A stretch of 64,000 nt of DNA. It comes from Bacillus sp. Xin1 (lineage in GTDB: Bacteria; Bacillota; Bacilli; Bacillales; Bacillaceae_G). The stretch spans positions 57,526-121,525 of the forward strand of contig NZ_JABUAE010000012.1 in assembly GCF_013314535.1 (NCBI RefSeq). Reading direction: 5' to 3'. How positions within the stretch are numbered: position 1 is the first letter of the stretch; every line of letters starts with the position of its first letter. The position numbers were made by a program, and so were the translations under genes. Under the pieces are notes generated by a model. It was not told the DNA's origin and did not search any database. It saw nothing but the letters and a program-made list of their open reading frames with translations. This document shows, one piece after another, positions 44,825 through 53,966 of the stretch.

Positions 44825-45934
44825 TCATTTTTGCTGTTTGCCAATAAGTTTTGCAATTTGCTCAAATTCACTCTGTATTTCATCTTTATAAGCATCTACT
44901 TTTGTAAAATCCATCGCAGTAATATAAATTCTCTCCAGTTTATCTCGAACTGCTTTTGCTTTCGCTAAAAAAGACATCGCTTCACTCATTTTTGTTTTAT
45001 ATTGAATGGAAACATCGCGAATTTCTGTAGCGTATTTTTCATCCGTTCCCGCAGTAACAATGAGATCATACATATCAATAATCTCATCACCTTCTCGCTC
45101 TGGAAAATATTCATGCGGTGCGGTGCTGTCAAAGATTGCAAAACCTAATTCTCTTACAATAATCATATCAAGGCTATTCGGATCAAAGCCACAATGATAC
45201 ACTTCAACTTCAAAGCCTTTTTCTTCTGCTGCAGCTGCTAATTTTTTTAACATTGTTGATTTTCCTGATCCCGGCCGTCCTTTTATAAAATAACGATGCG
45301 GGATACCTTCTGTTAAATTTGGAACGAAATCAACCGCACCTTTTGGTGTTGCTGCTCCTAAGAAACGGTGCTTTACAACAGCATGTTTTCCTTTGTTACC
45401 TGCAAATAACTTTTGTATAAGCTGATTTGTTAATTCATTCGCTTTTTGAAAATCAATATTATCAATATAAATTCTTTCCCAATCATCGTGTATAGCTAAT
45501 GCTTCTTTGAAACAAGCGTATGCTGATTGAAATGCACCACTTGCTTCTGAAATATAACGTTTAATTTCATCTTTATGTTTTCGTAATTTCTCGGAATCCC
45601 ATGCAACACCTAAGTTTACATATTCTTCTACAACTCCAGGTGTTTTTGGCTCAATGACATGTGGTGCTGTTCCATCTACAATCCCTACTTTTAATTTCGG
45701 AATAATAATACCATCGATGGATTTATTATCAGAAGAACAATGCAAAAGCTCAATATCGTATCCTCTTCCAGCCCACTCACGCCCAATTGCTTTCATCAAT
45801 GAGGATTTCCCTGTTCCTGGGCCGCCTTTCAAAATGAAAAGTCTTTCCAATCCAATTAAATTTTCCTCATATAAACTATAAAAACCTATCGCTGTATTTC
45901 CTCCAGCATAATAATTTAAAATTTTCCCTGTCAC
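44825..45934 (-). CDS. Twin P-loop ATPase of unknown function
   Basis: About 369 aa made of two similar ATPase halves, each with a Walker A: GGPGTGKSSLMKAI (first half) and GRPGSGKSTMLKKL (second half), each followed by a similar motif (ELLHCSSDNKSID against EVYHCGFDPNSLD) and by FDSTAPHEYFPE- or VDGTAPHVIEP-type segments. An internal duplication is evident. Resembles the PRK06851-type uncharacterised ATPases of Bacillus. GTG at 45,934 with GGAG 8 nt upstream is the chosen start. Cytoplasmic. Confidence 0.8.
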   Translation of the reverse strand: MTGKILNYYAGGNTAIGFYSLYEENLIGLERLFILKGGPGTGKSSLMKAIGREWAGRGYDIELLHCSSDNKSIDGIIIPKLKVGIVDGTAPHVIEPKTPGVVEEYVNLGVAWDSEKLRKHKDEIKRYISEASGAFQSAYACFKEALAIHDDWERIYIDNIDFQKANELTNQLIQKLFAGNKGKHAVVKHRFLGAATPKGAVDFVPNLTEGIPHRYFIKGRPGSGKSTMLKKLAAAAEEKGFEVEVYHCGFDPNSLDMIIVRELGFAIFDSTAPHEYFPEREGDEIIDMYDLIVTAGTDEKYATEIRDVSIQYKTKMSEAMSFLAKAKAVRDKLERIYITAMDFTKVDAYKDEIQSEFEQIAKLIGKQQK

Positions 45935-46087
45935 TGCCCTCACTCCTTTATAGCAGTCTACTTACATAAGTCACAATATGCTTGAAGCCTAAGTTGGGTG
46001 AATATCTATTTTCGTTCTTGCAACAAAAAAGGAAATGAATTACAATTAAGACGACAAAAAATTACGAATTTTAAAACTGAATAATTT

Positions 46088-46197
46088 TCTTATCGAGAGA
46101 GGCAGAGGGACTGGCCCTTTGAAGCCCGGCAACCTCAGTTTATATAAACTGAATAGGTGCTAAATCCTGCAAAATGCAATGCATTTTGGAAGATAAA
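46088..46197 (+). promoter_or_regulatory. SAM riboswitch (S-box)
   Basis: Conserved S-box elements in order: CTTATCGAGAGAGGCAGAGG, GACTGGCCC, GAAGCCCGGCAACC, GGTGCTAAATCC and the closing GAAGATAA. A terminator follows at 46,222. The controlled gene is the cyclase-family hydrolase at 46,291. Confidence 0.95.
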
Positions 46198-46221
46198 ACA
46201 TGAATTTACATGTAAGTATGT

Positions 46222-46259
46222 AAAGCCTATCTTTCTTGATTTGAAAGGTAGGCTTTTTA
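46222..46259 (+). terminator. Expression-platform terminator of the S-box
   Basis: Stem AAAGCCTATCTTTC / GAAAGGTAGGCTTT followed by TTATATTTT, 30 nt before the gene start. Confidence 0.9.
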
Positions 46260-46290
46260 TATTTTATAAAAATTATTGGAGGTATCCCCG

Positions 46291-46923
46291 ATGAAAGTAA
46301 TTGATTTATCACAAACATTCGAAAATAATATGCCTCAATTTCCTGGAACACCACCTATTCATCTAGAACCCATTACAAGTGTTGAGGAGGCTGGATTTCA
46401 AGTCACAGATTTTCATTCAGTTGTTCACGTTGGTACACATTGCAATGCACCTGCCCATTTTATTTCAGGCGCAACAACAATTGATCAATTACCACTTAAT
46501 CAATTTGTAGGTGAAGCTATTCTCATTGATGTAACACATGTACAAGAACGAAAATTACCGAAAGAAGTATTACATGATGCTGGAATAAAAGAAGGAGATA
46601 TCGTCATTTTCCATTCTAATCTCTCAAACAAATGGAATACAGAAGCATATGAAAAAGAAGCCTTTTATCTTTCAGAAGAACTTGCTGAAGAATTAGTTAG
46701 GTTGAAAGTAAAATCTGTCGGTTTAGATTTCATTTCTCCCGATGAAGTGACAACTGAAACATCACCAATTCATCATATTTTATTAGGGAATAATATTTAC
46801 TTAATTGAAAACTTAACAAACTTAGACGCGATTGAAACAAAGCGCTTTTTCTTCTCAGCAGCACCATTAAAAATTAAAAATAGTGATGGCGCTTTTGCTA
46901 GAGCATTTGCGGTTATTTTCTAA
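46291..46923 (+). CDS. Cyclase-family (KynB-like) metal-dependent hydrolase
   Basis: About 210 aa, PF04199-type fold. Visible: DLSQTFENNMPQFPG at the N-terminus, the metal/catalytic motif HVGTHCNAPAHF (HxGTHxDxPxH family motif with Asn for Asp), and GLDFISPDE. Relatives hydrolyse N-formylkynurenine or other amides and esters. The ATG at 46,291 has GGAGG 8 nt upstream; the TTG at 46,276 overlaps that site. It is the sole gene behind the S-box riboswitch, so it likely acts in methionine, SAM or sulfur metabolism; that is inference. Confidence 0.85.
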   Translation: MKVIDLSQTFENNMPQFPGTPPIHLEPITSVEEAGFQVTDFHSVVHVGTHCNAPAHFISGATTIDQLPLNQFVGEAILIDVTHVQERKLPKEVLHDAGIKEGDIVIFHSNLSNKWNTEAYEKEAFYLSEELAEELVRLKVKSVGLDFISPDEVTTETSPIHHILLGNNIYLIENLTNLDAIETKRFFFSAAPLKIKNSDGAFARAFAVIF

Positions 46924-46931
46924 TTCAACAA

Positions 46932-46963
46932 AAAAGCAGAGATCATCATTGATCTCTGCTTCG
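46932..46963. terminator. Bidirectional terminator between convergent genes
   Basis: Stem AAGCAGAGATCA / TGATCTCTGCTT; overlaps the 3' end of the PqqD-like gene. Confidence 0.8.
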
Positions 46964-47329
46964 ATATTTTCGGTTTAAATGAAAGAAAAATTGTTCAATA
47001 CGAGGACGAGCCCATGCAAAATAATCTTTATCTTTCTTTTTCGTACAAATGATTTCTTCACCGTCAACCATTCCAACAAGCTCTAGTTCTAACAATCGCC
47101 TTGTAAATTCTAGAATGTTTACTTCTTCTTTTGGATATTCTTCCTTTAATTTCCCTTCAATTTCTCCCAATGAAAAGCCGTCACGCATCATTGCAAGTGC
47201 ATCAATACAAAGTGGCGGCATTTCATACTTTTCGCCTGTAATTGTATCCTTTACAATATAATTCTTTTGTTCTTTTCGAAATTGAATCGTGTGTAAACAT
47301 ACAGTCGAATTTAATGTTAATTCCATCAT
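46946..47329 (-). CDS. PqqD-like small protein, orphan
   Basis: 127 aa. A beta-hairpin start (NYIVKDTITGEKYEMPPLCI) followed by a three-helix winged part (LGEIEGKLKEEYPKEEVNIL, then LLELELVGMVDGEEI) matches the shape of PqqD/RiPP-recognition domains. A basic tail follows (RKYRSRDQ). No precursor peptide, radical SAM or dehydratase gene lies nearby, so it is either a stand-alone member or a look-alike. ATG at 47,329 after AGAGGTGGT. Confidence 0.6.
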   Translation of the reverse strand: MMELTLNSTVCLHTIQFRKEQKNYIVKDTITGEKYEMPPLCIDALAMMRDGFSLGEIEGKLKEEYPKEEVNILEFTRRLLELELVGMVDGEEIICTKKKDKDYFAWARPRIEQFFFHLNRKYRSRDQ

Positions 47330-47522
47330 ACCACCTCTTTCATAATATCTGCATAGAAAAAAGGATGCGTGTGCACCCCTCTTTTTAGTTCACGTAAAAC
47401 AAAAAACTACAAACCGTTATATGAGCAACAAGCTACATACCGATATTTTTCTCTATTATAAACTAAGTGTTTTATAAAAAAAAGCATTCTCGAATCTTTT
47501 TATAAAATGTTTATATTTACAC
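47330..47522. other. Intergenic region
   Basis: Promoter region of the PqqD-like gene and 3' flank of the kinase gene; no other structure seen. Confidence 0.4.
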
Positions 47523-47554
47523 AACAAGAGCACTTTTCAGAAAAGTGCTCTTGT
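47523..47554 (-). terminator. Terminator of the histidine kinase gene
   Basis: Stem ACAAGAGCACTTTT / AAAAGTGCTCTTGT; it includes the last kinase codons. Confidence 0.85.
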
Positions 47555-48790
47555 TTCTAATTTCGATATAGTTGGCAATGTTATTTTTACTTTTGTCCCT
47601 TCACAAACATCACTTTCAAATTTGATATTACCTTGATGTTCTGCAATGATTTTGTGTGTAATAATTAAGCCAAGGCCAGTTCCATTCTCCTTTGTTGTAT
47701 AAACAGATTTTCCTAGCTTTTCTATTTTTTCACTATCCATACCGCATCCTTCATCCTGAATGCAAATATAAATTTTTTCTTCAGTTGTTTTAGATGCGTA
47801 AACCTTCAAGCTTCCACCATCCATCATAGATTCAATTCCGTTTTTAACAACATTTAATAAGACTTGCTTTAATTGTTTTTCGTCACCCTTTATATTAGGT
47901 AAGTCTTCATCTACCTGTATATCAATTTTTACAGCATACTGCATTGCATAACTTTCCATCAATTGAACAACATATAACAAAATTTTTTGCATATCACACA
48001 ATTGATAAGTTGTTGGTCTGGGCTTTCCAAGTAGCATTAATTCACTAACAAACCCATTGATTCTCTCAATTTCTTGTAGCATAATATCGTAACTAACAGC
48101 ATCAGTTGGATTGCGTTCCTTTTGAATTTGAGTGAACCCATTTAAAGCGGTTAGCGGGTTTCGAATTTCATGCCCAATTGCTGTAGACATTTTTCCAATC
48201 AACACAAGATTCTCAGTTTTTTCCTTATCTTTCAACACTGTCACCACTGTGCAAACGTACGATTGAAATCTTTTTAATAAAGAATTAGAAATGATGAAGA
48301 AAAAGATACACAACACTAAAGGGATGACCACTTTTATATCTTGTAGTACTACAGTAAAAAGCGTATATTTACCAATTACACTGAAAGCAACTAAATAAAA
48401 ATATTTTTTATTTACAAAAACCGGTGCAAAAAGTATTAGAAATATTTCTACCATATTTCCATTTTCAAATACTCGATCTGTTTTTGAATAAATCATTAAA
48501 TTATTGATAACATCAATTAGCATATAGCCAATTAAAAATAAATATTTAACAGCATATGTATATCCTACCTTTTGAAGATACATTGAAGTTGGAAATAACA
48601 AACTTACAAAAATATATATCCAAAATCCTAGTCCACCCTCTGGCCATCCGACTTGCGCTTCATTTATGTTCATTGCAGGATATATGTAATAATACATAAC
48701 GTCATATACAAAAAAAATAATATAGAATAGCAATAAAAATACTTTTAATGCTTCCTTTTCTTCCTGCATTAAGCTTTGAAATTTACTCAT
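47537..48790 (-). CDS. Membrane sensor histidine kinase, orphan
   Basis: 417 aa. About six N-terminal membrane helices (residues 15-175) with short loops and no extracellular sensor domain, then HisKA with the phosphoryl-accepting His in AIGHEIRNPLTAL, and HATPase with N-box VVKNGIES, DEGCGMD, GLGLIITHKI. The layout resembles Bacillus sporulation-type kinases such as KinB, which also lack an adjacent regulator gene. No response regulator is nearby. ATG at 48,790 after AAAAGGGG. Confidence 0.88.
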   Translation of the reverse strand: MSKFQSLMQEEKEALKVFLLLFYIIFFVYDVMYYYIYPAMNINEAQVGWPEGGLGFWIYIFVSLLFPTSMYLQKVGYTYAVKYLFLIGYMLIDVINNLMIYSKTDRVFENGNMVEIFLILFAPVFVNKKYFYLVAFSVIGKYTLFTVVLQDIKVVIPLVLCIFFFIISNSLLKRFQSYVCTVVTVLKDKEKTENLVLIGKMSTAIGHEIRNPLTALNGFTQIQKERNPTDAVSYDIMLQEIERINGFVSELMLLGKPRPTTYQLCDMQKILLYVVQLMESYAMQYAVKIDIQVDEDLPNIKGDEKQLKQVLLNVVKNGIESMMDGGSLKVYASKTTEEKIYICIQDEGCGMDSEKIEKLGKSVYTTKENGTGLGLIITHKIIAEHQGNIKFESDVCEGTKVKITLPTISKLETRALF

Positions 48791-49003
48791 CCAAATAACC
48801 CCTTTTAAACAATATAACAGTGATGTTGCATTGGTTAATTCTTTAAATTGTACTTATGAAATTGTTGTCACAGCAACCTGTAATTCTTTAACCCTATTTA
48901 ATTTAAATAGGGATTCCTCTCTATCTAATTATTATGTCATGCAAATTTTATAATACTACCATCCCATAGGAAATAGCTATTATAGATCTAAATAAAAAAC
49001 GAT

Positions 49004-49229
49004 ATAAGGTGAAAATTTAATCATCCCTCACCAATCAGGCTTTTACAAGTAGTTGGTCCATCTCCTAACTTCTTTAGAAAAGCGGAAGCGGCTCACTCAG
49101 AATCGCAGGACATTGGAGCCCCCTCGAACGAGGGGGCGAAACGACCGGAGATTCTAACCGCTAGAACTGGACAATACTTTCTCTGAATTTTGAGGTAGGA
49201 TTCTTACTGCCTACGAATAGCTGGATAAA
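49004..49229. repeat. bcr1-like dispersed repeat, copy C, with a nested insertion
   Basis: Starts ATAAGGTGAAAATTTAATCA, has lost about 25-30 bp of the first hairpin, keeps CTCACCAATCAGGCTTTTAC and TTCTTACTGCC..ATAGCTGGATAAA. It is interrupted at the middle by 49,076-49,180. Confidence 0.7.
49076..49180. repeat. Second repeat type inserted in bcr1-like copy C
   Basis: About 105 bp with higher GC content: AGCGGAAGCGGCTCACTC, an exact hairpin GAGCCCCCTCG / CGAGGGGGC, then CGACCGGAGATTCTAACCGC and TAGAACTGGACA. This kind of unit is common between Bacillaceae genes. It splits the repeat between CTTCTTT and CTCTGAATTTT. Confidence 0.65.
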
Positions 49230-49288
49230 AATAGGCTCGACCTTTTCTTCTACATATATAAAAGAAAAAGCAAGCCTTCTTAACTCGC

Positions 49289-49957
49289 TTACGGAAAATG
49301 AACCGATTTTACATGTTGAATATTTAAATATATTTTTTCATCGCGCGCCTTGACTAATTCAATATGACTATCTTCAATTTTCGTCATCTTCCCAATTTTA
49401 TTTGCATGTTCTCCTAAATCAAACACCATCATTTTTCCTGACATTTTGATTAGCTGTTCTTCAAATGTTCTAGCTAGGGTAATATTTAATGGATTAACTG
49501 GAAGTTCATTTTTACTGAGGGAGTACGGAATTTGATTTTCTTGATAGGGGATTAACCATTTTAGATGTTTTAAAGAAATATATACTATTTTATAAACAGG
49601 GCTATAGAATACTAAATAATCATTCATAACACCTGTAACATAACCATGGATAGAGTGATCACCCGCCACATAAACCTCTGTAAAAATCCCTTTAGCTGTG
49701 CTCAAGACTTTTCGTAGGGAAATGGATGGGGACTCACTTTTAATAATAGAATCCATTTCTGTTCTTTGTATTTCGGCCACAAAACTCGCCGTAAATTTAT
49801 AATATTGAATATGATATAAGGAAATATAGATATAATCTTTTCCATCATAAATAACAACAATATCATTGCCTACATCAATTAATATTCCTTTAAACCTTTT
49901 ATCACCAATCAATGTAACATAGATATATTCTCCAATATTTTTGCTTAGTTCATTCAT
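49289..49957 (-). CDS. DUF2642-type protein, four-repeat member
   Basis: 222 aa with about three or four copies of a roughly 50-residue beta unit (YVTLIGDKRFKGILIDVGNDI, VYVAGDHSIHGYVTGVMNDY, a C-terminal one with MVFDLGEHANKIGKMTKIED), each ending in a ..H-I/L-K.. strand. The same unit forms the next two proteins, giving a local paralogous family. Similar small beta-barrel proteins in Bacillus are linked to the spore surface, but this is not shown here. ATG at 49,957 after GGAGG. Confidence 0.7.
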   Translation of the reverse strand: MNELSKNIGEYIYVTLIGDKRFKGILIDVGNDIVVIYDGKDYIYISLYHIQYYKFTASFVAEIQRTEMDSIIKSESPSISLRKVLSTAKGIFTEVYVAGDHSIHGYVTGVMNDYLVFYSPVYKIVYISLKHLKWLIPYQENQIPYSLSKNELPVNPLNITLARTFEEQLIKMSGKMMVFDLGEHANKIGKMTKIEDSHIELVKARDEKIYLNIQHVKSVHFP

Positions 49958-50161
49958 CTGTATCCTCCTTTCTTTAAAGAGTGGCTTCCTCTCTTTCTCT
50001 TATTCACATGTAGCTAAAAAAGAATAATAAGGGGAAAGCATGTATGCAGAACGACACAATAACCTCTGCCCACCAGTATAAATAGCAGAGGGGACATTTA
50101 AACTATAGTAAAATAATAGCAATTCAACTAAAAATATTTTCCTCCTCTTACTAATCAAACA

Positions 50162-50611
50162 TTACTCTTCTTCATCTTTATGAGTTTGAACGATTTGATT
50201 CACGTTTTTAATGTGAACATTAATAACGTAGATTACTTCATCACGGTTTATTAGTGTAACGTACTCTTCATTTACTTCACTTAATACCCCTTCTACACTT
50301 TCTAGTCCCCCACGATTGATTTTGATCCATTTATACTTAAGACTACCTAGTATCTCTTGAAACGTGGTACCATCCACATAATATTGCTCAATAAAATAAG
50401 GACTTAATCCTATATCTTTTTTCTTTTTCATAACACCCTTTACATGCCGCCGTTGATAATAAATGACTTCTCCCGTATTTCCTTGTAAAATGAGATAATC
50501 ACCGCCTACCTCTAACAAAACGCCCGTACAGCTTTCTGGCCCTCCAAGACTTACTTTTACGCTTTGATAAATCCAGCTTTCTATTTGATTTTCAGATAAT
50601 ATATTTTCCAA
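50162..50611 (-). CDS. DUF2642-type protein, two-repeat member
   Basis: 149 aa, two beta units: SLGGPESCTGVLLEVGGDYL and NRGGLESVEGVLSEVNEEYV, each closing with HVKGV or HIKNV. Acidic C-terminus (THKDEEE). The TTG at 50,611 has GGAGGG 6 nt upstream. Closest to the next protein upstream (50,720-51,190) in repeat sequence and spacing; the two probably arose by duplication. Confidence 0.7.
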   Translation of the reverse strand: MENILSENQIESWIYQSVKVSLGGPESCTGVLLEVGGDYLILQGNTGEVIYYQRRHVKGVMKKKKDIGLSPYFIEQYYVDGTTFQEILGSLKYKWIKINRGGLESVEGVLSEVNEEYVTLINRDEVIYVINVHIKNVNQIVQTHKDEEE

Positions 50612-50719
50612 TTTTATCCCTCCTTTTGCTTTATTACGATTTGCCTCGATTATCCACTTGATTGTCTTGTTCCTCTTACTTTTTGAATATGGAACATATA
50701 TTATATTTTGATTGGATTA

Positions 50720-51190
50720 TTAGTTATTTGACTGATAGTCTTGATAACCATATATTTCATCTTCTAGTGCCTGTATGTCATAATTTACATTTTTAATATG
50801 AAAATGCGGAATCTGTACAATTTCCTCTTTTACAATTAATGTCACATATTCAGAAGAAACATCTTGTAGAATTCCTTCAATCTTTTCTAGACCGCCGCAA
50901 TTAATTTTTACCCAACGATGCTTTAAAATTTGTAGTAAACCTTGAAAATCTTCACCTTCTGCAAATGTTGGTAAAACTCCAAGATCTGCAGCAACGTCTT
51001 TTGCATTCTTTGTAATACTTTTTAGATGTTGAAGTTGATAATAGTAAAGCGTTTTGTTTTCACTTAATAAAATGAAATAATCCAAATACACTGCGACCAC
51101 TGTACCTTTTTGGGACTCTGGTCCACCTCGATTCACTCTAACACTTTCTCCAATCAATCCATACAGCAAGTCACTACTAATGGTGCTCAT
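50720..51190 (-). CDS. DUF2642-type protein, two-repeat member
   Basis: 156 aa, two beta units: NRGGPESQKGTVVAVYLDYF and NCGGLEKIEGILQDVSSEYV, ending in HLKSI and HIKNV. The tail is Asp/Asn/Gln/Tyr-rich (EDEIYGYQDYQSNN). ATG at 51,190 after AAAGGAG. First of three same-strand paralogs; the gaps (109 and 205 nt) allow separate promoters. Confidence 0.7.
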   Translation of the reverse strand: MSTISSDLLYGLIGESVRVNRGGPESQKGTVVAVYLDYFILLSENKTLYYYQLQHLKSITKNAKDVAADLGVLPTFAEGEDFQGLLQILKHRWVKINCGGLEKIEGILQDVSSEYVTLIVKEEIVQIPHFHIKNVNYDIQALEDEIYGYQDYQSNN

Positions 51191-51408
51191 GAGAAAACTC
51201 CTTTCAGTGTCTTATAAGTCGTTTGCACTGATAGTATATGTATCTATACAGGTTACGTTCTCTCTGATTGTCTCATTATACAAAAATATGTTTTTAACAC
51301 GGGATTACATATATCCCTTATGTATAAAAGACTAACATGACTTCTATCAATGCCCATCCTGAAATTAGCCCTCCATCTTATACAAAAAACTTTATTATTT
51401 CATCATAA

Positions 51409-51456
51409 AAAATACCGCTTCAAGATGCTTATCCTATAGCTCTTGAAACGGTATTT
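51409..51456. terminator. Hairpin between the 79-aa gene and the DUF2642 cluster
   Basis: AATACCGCTTCAAGA / TCTTGAAACGGTATT, 14 of 15 pairs, with flanking A/T runs. Confidence 0.75.
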
Positions 51457-51512
51457 ATAAAACTGGTTCTGTATAATTTTTCATAGAATACGACGCTATA
51501 ACTCCAAGAAAA

Positions 51513-51752
51513 TTAATCTTCGTCTTTTACATCCATATCCTCTGGAATTGGCTCATTTAATATTTCTTCTACTAACTGCTTATATTTTTCCATTTGCTCT
51601 AAATGTGTGTTGAACTGTTCTTTATTCAGCAAATATTGCTCACCGTCATACAAAGCTCGAATTCGTTTTTGTTGAACTAATTCTTCAACGTAAGATTCAG
51701 GAAGATTTAAATATTCCGCTGCTTCTTTTATCGTTATATACAATAGTTTCAT
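51513..51752 (-). CDS. Excisionase/MerR-type helix-turn-helix small protein
   Basis: 79 aa. The N-terminal winged-helix motif (YITIKEAAEYLNLPESYVEELVQQ then IRALYDGEQYLLNKEQF) is that of excisionase-family DNA-binding domains, followed by an acidic helix and tail (EPIPEDMDVKDED). No integrase or phage gene is nearby, so it is probably a small regulator rather than a recombination factor. ATG at 51,752 with AAGGG upstream. Confidence 0.75.
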   Translation of the reverse strand: MKLLYITIKEAAEYLNLPESYVEELVQQKRIRALYDGEQYLLNKEQFNTHLEQMEKYKQLVEEILNEPIPEDMDVKDED

Positions 51753-51942
51753 TCCCTTATTATTTTTTCATATACAGCATTCATCTTACTTTATTATAGG
51801 ACAATTTTGTAAACAAAATAAAAAGATTTTGTAAATCCAAATCAAAAAGCAGGTAGATGCATTCCATATAATGTATAATAATATAGTGAGTATTCAAAAA
51901 ATACAGATGGCATTTATCCATTTACAAAAGGAGAGTTAACAC

Positions 51943-52311
51943 ATGGCAACTCGTCAAATCATTACAATGTTAGAGCAATCATTACAGGCGGAAACAACAA
52001 ACACTGCTGCTCAACTTTCTAAAGCTTTACCAAAAAGAATTATTGAGCAAACAAAGACTGCAAATGAAGACGTAAACTATAATACTATTGGAGAATGGTA
52101 TCAAAATCATTTCTTATTCAAGCAAGATGATTTTCTCTGGGCTAAATATGCTTACTATGACGCATACTGCGAAGCATTCCAAAGCAAGGGGAAACTTACA
52201 AAACGTGTACGTCAAATACTAGAATCTGTTGCTAGAAAACATGGAAAACAATACATCTCTTCTGTGCAAAATAAACAATTTCCTGATCAGTACACACAAG
52301 GAACAGCATAA
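51943..52311 (+). CDS. Unrecognised 122-aa basic protein
   Basis: Cytoplasmic, all-helical looking, basic: QIITMLEQSLQAETTNTAAQ, an aromatic middle (FLWAKYAYYDAYCEAFQ) and a Lys/Arg C-terminal helix (KLTKRVRQILESVARKHGKQ). I do not recognise the family. ATG at 51,943 after AAAGGAG at good spacing, so expression is likely. Alone between convergent/divergent neighbours. Confidence 0.7.
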   Translation: MATRQIITMLEQSLQAETTNTAAQLSKALPKRIIEQTKTANEDVNYNTIGEWYQNHFLFKQDDFLWAKYAYYDAYCEAFQSKGKLTKRVRQILESVARKHGKQYISSVQNKQFPDQYTQGTA

Positions 52312-52456
52312 TTTTCCTTATCTTTAAAAAAGAAATGAAAAATTTTACAAATAAAATGTTCACATCTCTGTATTCTCTTCTTTCAAAATACATGTAAAAG
52401 ACGTGAACTGAAGAAATCGGTGCAATACAAATGATAAAAAAAAGAGTAAACAGATA

Positions 52457-52510
52457 AATACCCAGCCTCCTTCCTTACTTAATAAAGATAGGAAAGTGAC
52501 TGGGTGTTTA
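52457..52510. terminator. Hairpin downstream of the 122-aa gene
   Basis: AATACCCAG..CTTCCTTACTT and AGATAGGAAAG..CTGGGTGTTT pair with internal mismatches; T-rich downstream. Confidence 0.65.
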
Positions 52511-52600
52511 TTTGTTATTAAAGGTAATTGAAACATCTTTCATATATCTGCTACGAAAAAGAAAATAAAATTCACACTCATTTTCCCTCTGTTTTTTCTT

Positions 52601-53650
52601 CTATTTCATCATTTGCTTAATAAGCTCCCTATTACGCTGTTTAAATACATCATTATGCGATGATACCATTCCATATTCACTCGCATCTGGCTGAATAAAT
52701 TGTTTTGCTTTATTTACAGCATTTCCAGCGTCTTGGAAAGCACCCGCAATTAAATGTAATTTCCCTTCATGCTTTAAAATATCTCCAGCAGCATATAGTC
52801 CTTCTATTGAAGATTCACTATTCGTACTCCCAGCAATAAAATAATCATCAGCAATTTCAACATTCAAATCGCTATTTTCCAATAATGTCATATCACGTTC
52901 ATAACCGTGATTAATGATTACTTCATCAATTGGTAAATAGGAAATTTCTCCTGTTTCGTGATTAGTCAGTTCCACACGTTCAATTGCTTCATGATTTTCG
53001 CCTGCAATTAATTTCGTAATCGATGTATGAAAGATACAGGAAACTGAACTGTTCATAAGTTGAGTAACTTGCGCTTCATGACCAACTAAAGCATCTTTTC
53101 TATATGTTAAATAAACCTTTTTCGCAATTGGCTCTAATTCATTTGCCCAATCTATCGCAGAGTTCCCTCCACCTGAAACGATGACAGTCTTATCTTTAAA
53201 GTGCTTTAAAGATTTAACAGTATAATTTAAATTCGATACTTCAAATCTCTCTGCCCCTTCAATTGCTAGCTTTTGTGGCTTTAATATCCCGCTTCCAGTA
53301 GCTACAATAACTGTTTTTGAAAAATGCTTTTGGCCAGAGGAAGTTCTTAACACAAAAATACCCTCTTGATTCTTAGTGATCGATTCTACTTTTTCATTTA
53401 ATACTACTTCTGGATGAAAGGTTAATCCTTGCTCAACAAGCTGATTAATTAACTTTGCTCCAGTAACTGGTGGCAATCCCCCGATATCCCAAATCATTTT
53501 CTCAGGATAAACATGTACTTTCCCACCTAACTGTGGTTGAAATTCAATTATTTTTGTTTTCATTTCTCTAAGCCCACTATAAAACGCTGAGTACAGCCCT
53601 GCCGGACCTCCTCCAATCACGGTCACATCAAATAATTCTTCTGGATTCAT
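52601..53650 (-). CDS. Ferredoxin/flavodoxin-NADP+ reductase, thioredoxin-reductase-like type
   Basis: 349 aa. FAD-binding VIGGGPAGLYSAFY, conserved GGKVHVYPEK, second dinucleotide fold VSGGGNSAIDWA, and YAAGDILKHEG near the end. The C..C redox pair of thioredoxin reductase is absent, and the extended tail after AKQFIQ matches the YumC/IruO-type reductases that pass electrons to ferredoxin, flavodoxin or ferric siderophores. A Fur-box-like site 31-45 bp upstream and the divergent siderophore operon support an iron-release role. ATG at 53,650 after GAGGAGTG. Confidence 0.88.
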   Translation of the reverse strand: MNPEELFDVTVIGGGPAGLYSAFYSGLREMKTKIIEFQPQLGGKVHVYPEKMIWDIGGLPPVTGAKLINQLVEQGLTFHPEVVLNEKVESITKNQEGIFVLRTSSGQKHFSKTVIVATGSGILKPQKLAIEGAERFEVSNLNYTVKSLKHFKDKTVIVSGGGNSAIDWANELEPIAKKVYLTYRKDALVGHEAQVTQLMNSSVSCIFHTSITKLIAGENHEAIERVELTNHETGEISYLPIDEVIINHGYERDMTLLENSDLNVEIADDYFIAGSTNSESSIEGLYAAGDILKHEGKLHLIAGAFQDAGNAVNKAKQFIQPDASEYGMVSSHNDVFKQRNRELIKQMMK

Positions 53651-53680
53651 TTGTGCTCACTCCTCAACCATTCCTTTAAA

Positions 53681-53695
53681 TGATTATCATTCTCA
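53681..53695 (-). promoter_or_regulatory. Fur-box-like site before the reductase gene
   Basis: TGAGAATGATAATCA (minus strand) matches the 7-1-7 Fur consensus at 12 of 15 positions. Confidence 0.65.
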
Positions 53696-53784
53696 GTAAA
53701 ATATACCTTTTTTCTGTTAGATTTACAATCAAAATCACTATTGACAAGACAAAAAGATAAAATTATATTATTTAAAGAGTTAGT

Positions 53785-53803
53785 ATTGATAATCATTATC
53801 AAT
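53785..53803 (+). promoter_or_regulatory. Fur box before the siderophore uptake operon
   Basis: ATTGATAATCATTATCAAT is a perfect 9-1-9 palindrome and fits the Fur consensus TGATAATNATTATCA exactly. Confidence 0.9.
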
Positions 53804-53966
53804 ATGTAAACTATTAACAAAATTGGAGGGAAAATAACTATTTATTTATAACTCACTCAATATTTAATGGTAATAAATCTCAATTTTAAGATTTATAAGA
53901 ACAATTAAAATACCTATCTTGTTAGAAAACTATACATTCCATACACTTTATAAAAGGAGAAGAAAA

